Under the pieces are notes generated by a model. It saw only the letters and a list, made by a program, of their open reading frames with translations. It had not been told where the DNA came from and searched no databases. 64,000 nt of DNA from the NCBI RefSeq assembly GCF_032854445.1, contig NC_088295.1, positions 8,928,501 to 8,992,500 on the forward strand, given 5' to 3'. Numbering within the stretch: position 1 is the first letter of the stretch; each line of letters opens with the position of its first letter. Below, one piece after another: positions 54,073 to 64,000 of this stretch. Origin of the DNA: Liolophura sinensis. Taxonomy: Eukaryota > Mollusca > Polyplacophora > Chitonida > Chitonidae. Made by a program: the position numbers and the translations under genes.

Positions 54073-55506
54073 AATCGTATCCCCGTTACACTAAGTCGAC
54101 AGTTCACATCCTTCAACTTCGCGATAGATAGTACCATGCAAATAAACTTTCCCCGGAATGACAATAAATGCTCCACTTCTGAAGTTTTACACTGGAAACA
54201 ATCCACATTTATTACAGCTGATGTATAAAATAATAAGGACCCTATAAGTGATCAACAAATATAAATACTGATATCACAAATGTTATTTTCCTCTTCCACT
54301 GTGTGTAAACAAGTACATGTATCTGCAGTGTAAACATGACAGCTATCCTTGCTGGATATTTTGTTCTTTTAAAAAGCAAAATAGAATTTCGAAATAAAAA
54401 AGTTTTGAAAGTTGATTACATGTAGTCTTGTGCAAGGATAACAATATTTGACAAGTAGTTCAACTGTAAACAAAACTGAACGTCCATATCTGCGTGGTTA
54501 ATATAACGGGTTGCGTATTAAATCTTGTTATTGTCAATGAAACGACAAAGGACATAGTCTGACCACATTTGTAAGACATTGTGCAGATCCTACTGTCTAT
54601 GTATTACAATCGAGATCAAGTATCAAGCCTGGCAATACTAGGGCTTGTCAGTACTTAACTTGAAAACGAAAAGAGATTATTCTTACTGTTTAAGTTTGGA
54701 TTGACATTGGAGTGTTGAATTATGTTGAAGAAAAGCCAAGACTGTTTGCAGCAGATATGCAGACCAGATGTCTGTGATCAAGTGGTGCTCCTAACTCTAG
54801 GATGACCCTGTCCTGGCTATAGGATAGTTAAAACAGGGCAATGTAAGCACTGAAAACTGTTTATGTTTCCAGCTGCTCAAATTACCTGCATGTACAGCTG
54901 CTGTGCTGTACAGTTATTTAGCCTAGCATGATGCACACTAACCTTGTTACAGCAACGGACAATGTGAATGCAATAATGTATCACCAAACTCAGATACTTG
55001 ATACCCATAAACTTCTCCTGTTGATTGGGACAAATACATAAAATCCAATTCCAACAACATGCCGTAACTAGTTACGTTGTTTGAATAAAACACCACTTAT
55101 TTTGTAGTGTAATATTCATGACGCCAGGCAGTTTCTAGGGGAAACTGTTCTAGATCGTTAAATCATTCACTCTACTCTAAGGTTATATTAAAAGTTAAGG
55201 TTGTCTCATCTCGAAGAATTTGGCCACATACTTAAAAAGAAAACTGAGTACTCTGTTAACGATACAATACATATAATGGAACACTAACTGTAAATGTAAA
55301 TCACTACATGCCATATTTGTGACGCTACTGGGAATACCAGCAATGGGGCAACGTTGCACGGTTACTGATATGAATATCAACAACAGGAAACTCTGCTGTT
55401 GGCAGATATCAAAGTATCTGCTCATAGCCCACATGTAAATGTATGATGTCTTGTCCACGTTTATACTATCATGTGTGAAGGTTTCTGTTGCCTGTAGAGA
55501 CATGTT
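54073..55506. other. Unique intronic sequence, about 1.4 kb
   Basis: Nothing recognised. Confidence 0.5.
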
Positions 55507-56145
55507 CATGTTTTACCATGCCAACTATCAGTACGCATGTTTTCCCACGTCAACTATCAGTACACATGTTTTCCCATGTCAACTACCAGTATGCATGTTT
55601 TACCATGTCAACTATCAGTACACATGTTTTACCATGTCAACTATCAGTACGCATGTTTTACCATGTCAACTACCAGTATGCATGTTTTACCATGTCAACT
55701 ACCAGTACGCATGTTTTACCATGTCAACTACCAGTATGCATGTTTTACCATGTCAACTATCAGTACACATGTTTTACCACGTCAACTACCAGTACGCATG
55801 TTTTACCACATCAACTATCAGTACGCATGTTTTACCATGTCAACTATCAGTGCACATGTTTTACCATGTCAACTATCAGTACGCATGTTTTACCATGTCA
55901 ACTATCAGTACGCATGTTTTACCATGTCAACTATCAGTACGCATGTTTTACCATGTCAACTATCAGTACGCATGTTTTACCATGTCAACTATCAGTACGC
56001 ATGTTTTACCATGTCAACTATCAGTACGCATGTTTTACCATGTCAACTATCAGTACGCATGTTTTACCATGTCAACTATCAGTATGCATGTTTTACTATA
56101 TCAACTATTAGTACGCATGTTTTACCATGTCAACCATAAGTGTGC
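55507..56145. repeat. 29-bp minisatellite, 22 copies
   Basis: The unit contains CATGTTTTACCATGTCAAC and TATCAGTACG. The unit is 29 bp and has no stop in any plus frame, so all three plus frames stay open for 200-239 codons. Each gives the same 29-residue cycle in a different register. Copies are nearly identical from about 55865 to 56080 and more varied at the ends. It is an intronic minisatellite, not a gene. Confidence 0.93.
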
Positions 56146-56179
56146 CTGTTGTCTTTGAAGTCAAATTCATGTTTTACAA

Positions 56180-56297
56180 TGTTTTAATTTGATCAAGAAT
56201 ACTTCAATTATACAATGGCAGCCAGCATTAGGGTGGGAGGGGAAAAACCCACGACCATCCCCAGGATGCTGTCAGACCTTCCCATGTACTTTCCGGA
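56180..56297 (-). mobile_element. Truncated SINE (family 1)
   Basis: Tail-proximal part only, with CCAGCATTAGGGTGGGAGG and a deletion of the central GC-rich segment. It sits between the 29-bp and the 58-bp arrays. Confidence 0.8.
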
Positions 56298-56350
56298 CAG
56301 TTTTACAATGTGGTACATATACATGTAAAACTATGTCTTGTTGCCAGCAG

Positions 56351-56824
56351 TGAAGTCATATTCCTGCTTGACATGCACAATGTCACATCAATGGATCTGT
56401 ACAGTTTATGAAGTCATATTCCTGCTTGACATGCACAATGTCACATCAATGGATCTGTACAGTTTATGAAGTCATATTCCTGCTTGACATGCACAATGTC
56501 ACATCAATGGATCTGTACAGTTTATGAAGTCATATTCCTGCTTGACATGCACAATGTCACATCAATGGATCTGTACAGTTTATGAAGTCATATTCCTGCT
56601 TGACATGCACAATGTCACACCAATGGACCTGTACAGTTTATGAAGTCATATTCCTGCTTGACATGCACAATGTCACATCAATGGATCTGTACAGTTTATG
56701 AAGTCATATTCCTGCTTGACATGCACAATGTCACATCAATGGATCTGTACAGTTTATGAAGTCATATTCCTGCTTGACATGCACAATGTCACATCAATGG
56801 ATCTCTACAGTTTATGAAGTCATA
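56351..56824. repeat. 58-bp minisatellite, eight near-identical copies
   Basis: The unit begins TGAAGTCATATTCCTGCTTG and repeats every 58 bp from 56351, with a partial ninth copy at 56815-56824. Only a few substitutions are seen in the whole array (for example ACACCAATGGACC in the fifth copy), so this is the most homogeneous array in the window. Confidence 0.94.
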
Positions 56825-57589
56825 CTACGTTTTGATGAAGTCTGATTCATCAATAAGCCTGTGGTCCATAATGTCATGTTCTTGTTTTACGCTGCCTTTA
56901 TACATGGGTGTGTCAGTTGCAAGTCGGTCATGTTCATGGCAACAGGGTGTCACATAAAACGACGCATCGTCCTGGGACATAACAAACTCATTGACATGAT
57001 CACCTGTAGCCATGTGATGATAATATATACAGGTACAGGTATGTGGTAAAGAAGTCAATGTACAAGTATAACTTGTAACAAACTGTCACAACCTGTCAGC
57101 ATGTCCTGAAGTCACATGATGTTTCCATTTATCAGCAAATGATGAAGTCACTTTTCAGGGTGTATATGTACCAATAATACTTCAGCTGTGTAGGAGTCAT
57201 ATACCTATATGCACATCATGACTTACTGAAACACTGTATCCTCTAAAGTGGAGGACAAATAGTAACACACCTAATATCAATAATAATGTTGCCAAAACTT
57301 GTATCTATGTTATTAACTTGTTACTGTATATAACAATGTGCCTGAAACAAACATTACAATGTTTCTGTAAATGACACACATAAACTTACACACATCAACT
57401 GATTTTAATATGCTCAAAACAACAGATGTATGAAAAAAGAATTTTTATAGAACATATCTATTGACGAAATAAAAGATTTTTTGACATACTGGGGTGGATT
57501 TCTAGTTACCTACCCTGCATTCCAAAATATCCCCATGACGTAGGTAGTAAGTTATGCATAAAGTGTCAGCCACTTTATATACAGTTCCT
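56825..57589. other. Unique intronic sequence
   Basis: Nothing recognised. Confidence 0.5.
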
Positions 57590-57655
57590 GAGGTTGGTGG
57601 AAGTGGGTGGGGGTAGGGTGGGGGTAGGGTGGGTTGGGGGTGGGGGTAGGGGTGA
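57590..57655 (+). other. G-rich tract with G-quadruplex potential
   Basis: About 65 bp made of GGGTGGGGGTAGGG-type runs, with well over four G-runs of three or more at short spacing. It is on the strand opposite to the PKC transcript (the template strand), about 150 bp past the exon 3 donor. Confidence 0.8.
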
Positions 57656-57802
57656 TGAGAAAGTATATTTTCACACTTTGACAAGAAAGAGACCTATAAA
57701 CATCACAAATATGCCAAAGCTAACCTGTTCTAAGCTTTGAGCAGAGACAATGGTTACTGTATAAATTATAATGTATACAAACTAACAGTAGAAAGTACTT
57801 AC

Positions 57803-57885
57803 ATCAGAATCTGGTCCTTTGTCAGCTCCAGGACAACTGAACGATACAAACTCATGACAGCGTTTGTGGACCACAAAACAGCACA
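57803..57885 (-). CDS. PRKCA-like: Conventional protein kinase C, coding exon 3 (83 bp, C1A end and linker)
   Basis: This 83-bp exon runs from a GACAG acceptor (57890-57886) to a GTAAGT donor (57802-57797). Joined to the G left by exon 2, it reads [18 protein letters not shown] followed by the linker [10 protein letters not shown] (residues 64-91). It adds Cys65, His70, Cys73 and Cys81, completing the C1A pattern H-x12-C-x2-C-x13-C-x2-C-x4-H-x2-C-x7-C exactly. C1A is the diacylglycerol/phorbol-ester-binding zinc module in this family. The exon ends in phase 0, so the next exon starts on a codon boundary, which matches exon 4 at 11415. A G-rich tract lies about 150 bp further along the transcript in intron 3. 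Confidence 0.94.
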
Positions 57886-59245
57886 CTGTCAATAAACAAC
57901 AGCCAAATCAGGCTTATTAGAAAGACTAAGGGCTCACAACTGTACAAGCCATGTATATCACAAGATGTACATGGGCATATCAGGTCAGACATGTTCATGG
58001 TCTTGAAACACCTGACCTCAGGTGTTAATATTCAAGGCTATATCACCAAACTTTTCAGACAGTACAATAAGAATAAACATATATAATTTTTATACAGTAT
58101 GCAGAATAGAGCAAAAATTCCAGCTTTATGAGAGCATAATATATACATATACAAATACAACAAACAACTTATTTATTTGACTTGTGTTTTAGGCTATACT
58201 CACAAATATTTCGCTAATACAAATGTGGAGAGCACTATCGTGGGAGGAAACCAGGCACAGCCCAGGGGAAACCCACGACCATCCGTATGTTGCTGACAGA
58301 CCTTCCAATGTACGGCCGAAGAGGCCGAAGAGCTGAACTTGAACTCACAGTGACCATACTGGTGACAGGCTACTGGGCCGTTGCACTGCACTGGCATGCT
58401 AACCACCTCGGCCACAGAGGCCCCATACATGGAACAAGGAACCATGGGAAATTAACATATTCCTGATCACAAATTTTTCTGCTTTTAATTACCACATTTT
58501 CTTTAAATATTATACATGTTAACATGGCAATGCTTTAAAGCATGACAAATTCAAGTCAAAACCTATGAAGTGCCTATCCCTAATACATCATGTATTTATG
58601 TGTATCATGCATTTTACATTTCCTGTATCAGCCTACATCATTTACCTGACACCATAAGTGATTAGGCAATTTATTTTCTTTTCATTTATCAAACAAAAGT
58701 ACCATTATCTCCTGAGAAATGCTCCAAGCAGGCAGCTCTATGTGCATTCATAAAAGCCAATGCAGCAGAAGACAATTAGACAAAATTGTTATGTTTCATC
58801 ATTTGCAGCTTAATGTATATATGTCCTGGTAAATGCAAGAGAAATTTTAGGCAAGAAACCATTTATTGAAGTTTTCTTGTAACATTATTTTTTAACAGCA
58901 GGCATGCCTTCTCCCATGCACGGCATGTGCATGATTCAGTAACTTGATACACGCTAAGCAACAAGCATCCTTCAGCCTCTCTGCAGTAATTAATCCGCGC
59001 AGTCTGCATCGTGTGGTATGTACAATATTATGTAACATCTCAGAGACAGCTTGAAGTCTAAAATTACATTTAAATACACACCAGCAAATATCCAAGACAA
59101 CACCTGTAATCACTAATGAATGAATTCATATTCAGTTGTTTTCGGCATAAGAGGGTATATACTATAAGAGTATAAGAGTTGTACCAGAAATATATGTAAC
59201 ATCATATAAACAGAAAAATGAAGGTAAACAGTTTTTCTGACATAC
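57886..59245 (-). other. PKC intron 2 (1,360 bp) carrying one SINE
   Basis: GT-AG intron between the 32-bp and 83-bp exons. It contains a near full-length SINE at 58168-58426. The remainder is AT-rich unique sequence in which I see no further feature. Confidence 0.85.
58168..58426 (-). mobile_element. tRNA-derived SINE, near full length (family 1), in PKC intron 2
   Basis: It runs from the TTATTTATTTGACTTG tail end to the tRNA-like head ending in CCACAGAGGCCCC. Many base changes (CACTATCGTGGGAGG at the hallmark) mark it as an older copy. No clear target-site duplication was seen. Confidence 0.85.
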
Positions 59246-59277
59246 CTTGACATTGGAATCCTTGTTTGCCAAATCCC
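59246..59277 (-). CDS. PRKCA-like: Conventional protein kinase C, coding exon 2 (32 bp, C1A middle)
   Basis: This is a 32-bp micro-exon, bounded by a CAG acceptor (59280-59278) and a GTATG donor (59245-59241). Its first base completes Trp53. The rest reads GFGKQGFQCQ (residues 54-63) and leaves one G for the next codon. It supplies Cys62, the third cysteine ligand of C1A, at the correct 13-residue spacing from Cys48. The size and phases fit the small second exon I recall for vertebrate PRKCA. It is too short to be found as an open frame and was recognised by translating between splice signals. Frame joins on both sides are exact. Confidence 0.93.
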
Positions 59278-60600
<1,323 letters not shown>

Positions 60601-61485
60601 AGCTATAGGCTATACTTCTTACCATGGTAAATTCGATCTTATCATATGTAGAGAGCTATAATTCTGGAATCGTGCTGTATAAAATTGCCTGGTGTATCAT
60701 CACAGGTTTAACATTGCAACTAATGCAAATTAATGAACCCTATTTTCCTACATTCCACACAGGAAACACCATTCGAAAAAAAAACATGTCATTACACACT
60801 GAAAATGTGCGTCATCTAATATAATTTTAACCCAACAAAACAGTTGAGGGAGCGTCTAATGCGTGAGAGTGAAATGTTAATCAAAAAGGCCATCAAGAGT
60901 TTCATTTATATTTTCTACGAATTATGTTAGGCTATACTTCTGTTTTCCTGTCCTGAAAATGGGCTATATCCACCAAATGTATAAGCATCCACATGCTTTA
61001 ACTTCGGCCATTGCTTAGGCAACGTATAGCACGCACAATAGTGTTTGGATATATAACCATCATGGCATTAGTGGTTATTACAGCAGACTGTGTTAGGTCA
61101 TTTACAACTGCTATATGGGCTGCAGCAACTCCCATTTCCGCACTATGGCACCTCTCTACACACATGTAGTGCAAACATGTGCTCTATATAAACTGGCTGA
61201 CACAACTTTCAAATAGACCAATATAGGTTTTTCGCTTAACAATGTAATGATCGATTCTTGTGGAAGGTGTTTTATAGCATGACCATCCCACGGCAGACAG
61301 CTGATCGCTCCACCTCCATCCCGGGATATTTGGTCAACACCAGTTTTACACAGGTTGTACCTTCCTCAATAAGTATAGGTTACAACTCTGTATATATCTG
61401 TTTCACAAGACTGATGAGAACTCAATGCTGTGTGTGTTTGATCAAACCAACCGCCATTCTATCGTCAGTCCAAATTGTTTATTTA
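60601..61485. other. Upstream intergenic sequence
   Basis: No exon, RNA gene or repeat array was recognised upstream of the PKC gene here. Confidence 0.5.
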
Positions 61486-61645
61486 TTTACGTTATTTATT
61501 TGGTGCTAGAGAACATTTCACGAAGCCGGAGTATCCGAAGTAACCCGCTAGTAACCCTAAGGTATTTCGCAAACCTCCTGACTTAAAACTGCTTGAGCTG
61601 GATTCGAACAAGTGACCTAAGCGGTCAAGGGTTTGATTGTCGCAG
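61486..61645 (-). mobile_element. Probable tRNA-derived SINE of a third type
   Basis: The low-coordinate end is a TTTATTTACGTTATTTATTT tail. The minus strand contains a perfect Pol III B-box, GTTCGAATCC, near 61605. The body differs from the other SINEs except for the GAACATTTCACGAAG-like segment. No target-site duplication was identified, so the borders are approximate. Confidence 0.55.
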
Positions 61646-61689
61646 CACCTTATCAAAACTGGCTACTTTAATAATTACATAAACGTTAA

Positions 61690-62250
61690 ACAAATTTATC
61701 AGAGACTATACATTTAATCCACCGGAGATACACATATTCACACGGTTCTTTACTACTGCGACGCATGCTCAGATTTTTAACAATCGCAACAAATGTACGC
61801 AGTTTTGCTGAACGATAATTATATATGTTCATGTCGTCCTTTATACTGTATTCTACAATATTCATTGTGTGCAAGCAGTTCTTTTCAAATATTATGCCCA
61901 TGCACAGGCCTGAGCCGTGTACCATTGTAAAAGATGCAAACAGTTCTTGACTGTATTATAATGTACATTATGCACAAGCGGTTCTTTTTTATTAAAATAT
62001 TCATGCGCGCGCTTGCGCCTCTGCATCATTGTAATAAATGCAAACAGTTCTTTCTTATAATATATTGCACAGTTTGTGAAAGTAGTTCTTTTGCACTACT
62101 ATACTCATGCATGCACATGGAAGACTGCACCATTATAACATGCAAACAGTTCTTTACTTTATCATAACGTACATAGTGTGCAAGTAGTTCTTTTGCAATA
62201 CTACATTCCTCCTCGCACATGCAGCTCTGTATACCATCACTACACATAAT
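61690..62250. repeat. Degenerate tandem repeat, about 103-bp period
   Basis: The motif GCAARCAGTTCTTT recurs near 61868, 61934, 61969, 62037, 62072, 62139 and 62176. That gives a period of about 103 bp with two half-units each. Copies are well diverged, so this is an old array. Confidence 0.7.
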
Positions 62251-62350
62251 CGCAGGCCTTTGTCAACACGTCAGCAAAACACTTGCGCACGTTTCCTTGC
62301 CATCAAGACGCATGTAGGCCTACGCAGTTCTGCATCACCATGACACATGT

Positions 62351-62680
62351 ACGCATCCAGTTGTTTTCCATCACGACAGAGGTGCGCTATTTTCCATAAT
62401 CATGAAACACGCATCCAGTTGTTTCTCATCACGACAGAGGTACGCTGTTTTCCATAATCATGAAACATGCATCCAGTTGTTTTCCATCACCACAGAGGTA
62501 CTCTGTTTTCCATAATCATGAAATATGCATCCAGTTGTTTTCCATCACGACAGAGGTATGCTGTTTTCCATAATCATGACACGCGCACACTGTTGTTTGC
62601 CATCACAACACATGTACACAGTTCTTTGACATCATGACACATGCATGCTTTTGTTTGCCATCAATACACAAACAGTTGTA
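62351..62680. repeat. 58-bp minisatellite, four regular copies plus degenerate tail
   Basis: Units starting at 62351, 62409, 62467 and 62525 share GCATCCAGTTGTTTTCCATC and TTTTCCATAATCATGA. Degenerate units with TTGTTTGCCATCA continue to about 62680. Its sequence is unrelated to the other 58-bp array. Confidence 0.88.
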
Positions 62681-63140
62681 AGGTGGATGTTTTCAATAAC
62701 AATTTACTGTAAAGTTGTAAAGTGGAAAGTTGCAATAGTGGTTTCAATTTCTTTCTAAATATTCCCTTGAGTATGGAAGGGTGTAGAGTGGTTTCAGTCA
62801 ACGTCAGAAATAATGCGACAAGTCACGCTATTGTACAACAGGATGTCTTCAATGAACAAGCTTTCAGAGAGTAGGTATTTACGTCATCAGCATTCAGGGG
62901 CCGACGTGGCAATTGCAATTAGCATATGTTCAGCTTGTACGTTTACACATGAGTTGACTTCAGTGTACTATCCAAACTGGCGAAAACAAAAACAAAAACG
63001 ATGAGGTCAAATCTATACAGAGAACAATTTCATTTGCGTAGTGAACTGTTTTACACAGCTATAAAATGTACATAAAATCGTTTTGTTGAAGTATGTTTTT
63101 CATTGTAATTTTTAAAAAAATCTAGCCTTGTTATCCCTGA
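62681..63140. other. Unique intergenic sequence
   Basis: Nothing recognised between the minisatellite and the retrotransposon remnant. Confidence 0.5.
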
Positions 63141-64000
63141 ATGCATTTGTCTCTATTTTATTTGGGTTGTGACCAATGCGCATGCAATGGTCCCCCAACA
63201 GCACAAAATCAGTATTTACCATATGATAAGTCAGGCTCATTCATCCAATATGTCCTCGGTTTTGGGGACGTCCCTTCTGGGGTGCATCAGGGCTCAGTCC
63301 TCGATGCTTGCTTTGTTTCTGCCTTTCGTATAAATCTTTCCTCAGTTCTAATTACCTGATGTTTACTCATGATGTAAAGGTTCTTAAGTCCTTTTACTCT
63401 GTTACCGATTGTTTACAACTATAAACTCATCTTTATACGTTTCTGAATCGGTGTGTAACCTGACAGTTTATGCTAAATGTGGAAAATGTTTCTTAGTAAC
63501 TTTTACATTGAAAAGAAATGTCACCAGTTTCCTTTCGTGTAATGTCTAGGACCCTTCTACAAATTCTCCTCTACAGACTCAATTATCATGTTATTAAGTA
63601 CAGTAAGTGTAGTTAAGACAGCATTCAAAATGCTCGGGTTTTTAAAACGAATGTGGCAAAATTTCCCCAATACATGTGCCTTACGATCCTTGAACATTGG
63701 CCTTATTCGAAGCCAGTCAGGGCATGCCCATGATATGTTGTGCGCGAACCACACTGTGCTGTCAGAACGGACAGAAAAGCATTTCGTTACATTCGCGTGT
63801 TTTAATTTGTCAGCATCTCATCAGTGCTCAGACTATTTGAACCTATGTATACAGTTTAATCTGCCAATATTGCATGGAAAACAGATGTAAATATTTTGAT
63901 CTTTGTTTTGCATAGCTGTACAAATGTTATAGTGAATTGTACATACTCATCTATCCAGGTTACTTTTCGAGTACCTTCCAGGTCCTCTAGATCCAAACAT
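63141..64000 (+). pseudogene. Broken reverse transcriptase of a Jockey/CR1-like non-LTR retrotransposon, cut by window edge
   Basis: Three separated frames resemble successive parts of a non-LTR retrotransposon reverse transcriptase. At 63276-63302 the frame reads SGVHQGSVL, close to the usual SGVPQGS-L motif. In another frame at 63359-63388 it reads MFTHDVKVLK, where the family has an F-A-D-D-type catalytic box, so a catalytic Asp is replaced. At 63588-63720 it reads through LGFLKRMWQNF and LIGLIRS-like text, matching the thumb-side region. Near the right edge FRVPSRSSRS resembles the common C-terminal FRVP motif. At least two frame changes and several stops separate these parts, so it cannot make an active enzyme. 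The 5' end (ORF1, endonuclease) was not seen. It lies upstream of the PKC gene and in the opposite direction. The clade is a judgement from motif style. Confidence 0.8.

Larger units (their letters stand above)
11416..57802 (-). other. PKC intron 3 (about 46.4 kb), repeat-laden
   Basis: This interval separates the exon encoding the end of C1A from the exon encoding the start of C1B. The flanking acceptor and donor are canonical and both ends are phase 0. It contains nine tandem arrays and seven SINE copies, listed separately. Long stretches of unique AT-rich sequence between them carry only short open frames of the size expected by chance. The assignment as a single intron assumes both exons belong to the same gene; the joined protein supports this strongly. 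Confidence 0.85.

Overview
This is a window of animal nuclear DNA, most likely from a mollusc or another lophotrochozoan. It is AT-rich, it has spliced exons with GT-AG borders, and it carries tRNA-derived SINEs and many minisatellites. It shows no bacterial-style gene packing. The mollusc assignment is an inference from the SINE sequence style and the exon protein; no database search was possible.

One gene is clear: the 5' end of a conventional (calcium/diacylglycerol-type) protein kinase C on the minus strand. Four consecutive coding exons are visible: 60157-60000 (start codon, pseudosubstrate, first half of C1A), 59277-59246 (32 bp), 57885-57803 (83 bp, end of C1A) and 11415-11307 (109 bp, first half of C1B). 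They join in frame into 127 residues with all eight zinc ligands of C1A and the first four ligands of C1B. The rest of C1B, the C2 domain and the kinase domain are not in the window and must lie beyond its left edge. Intron 1 is 722 bp, intron 2 is 1,360 bp, intron 3 is about 46.4 kb, and at least 11.3 kb of intron 4 is present.

Almost everything from 1 to about 57,800 is therefore intron. It holds a large set of unrelated tandem arrays: a 24-bp unit (3895-5952, with a relic at 2908-3023), 28-bp (8190-10590), 55-bp (11851-13221), about 75-bp (20208-22089), about 41-45-bp (22090-22783), 39-bp (44109-44653), 44-bp (46487-46877), a composite array (47235-47910), a 45-bp dimer of 21+24 (49188-51100), 29-bp (55507-56145) and 58-bp (56351-56824). 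Two more arrays lie upstream of the gene (about 103-bp at 61690-62250, and 58-bp at 62351-62680). Together they fill roughly a fifth of the window. Long open frames inside these arrays (up to 722 codons) most likely result from unit lengths and compositions that lack stops. The 24-bp array is the only one worth testing as coding.

Ten SINE-type insertions are scattered through the window, from one abundant family and two others. Nine are oriented on the minus strand, the same direction as the kinase gene. Two keep recognisable target-site duplications. At the right edge (63141-64000) is a broken reverse transcriptase of a Jockey/CR1-like non-LTR retrotransposon. No tRNA or rRNA genes, CRISPR arrays or other confident protein-coding genes were found. 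I saw nothing that qualifies as a new molecular system. The most unusual things are the minisatellite density and the His-rich repeat frame at 3868-6036.
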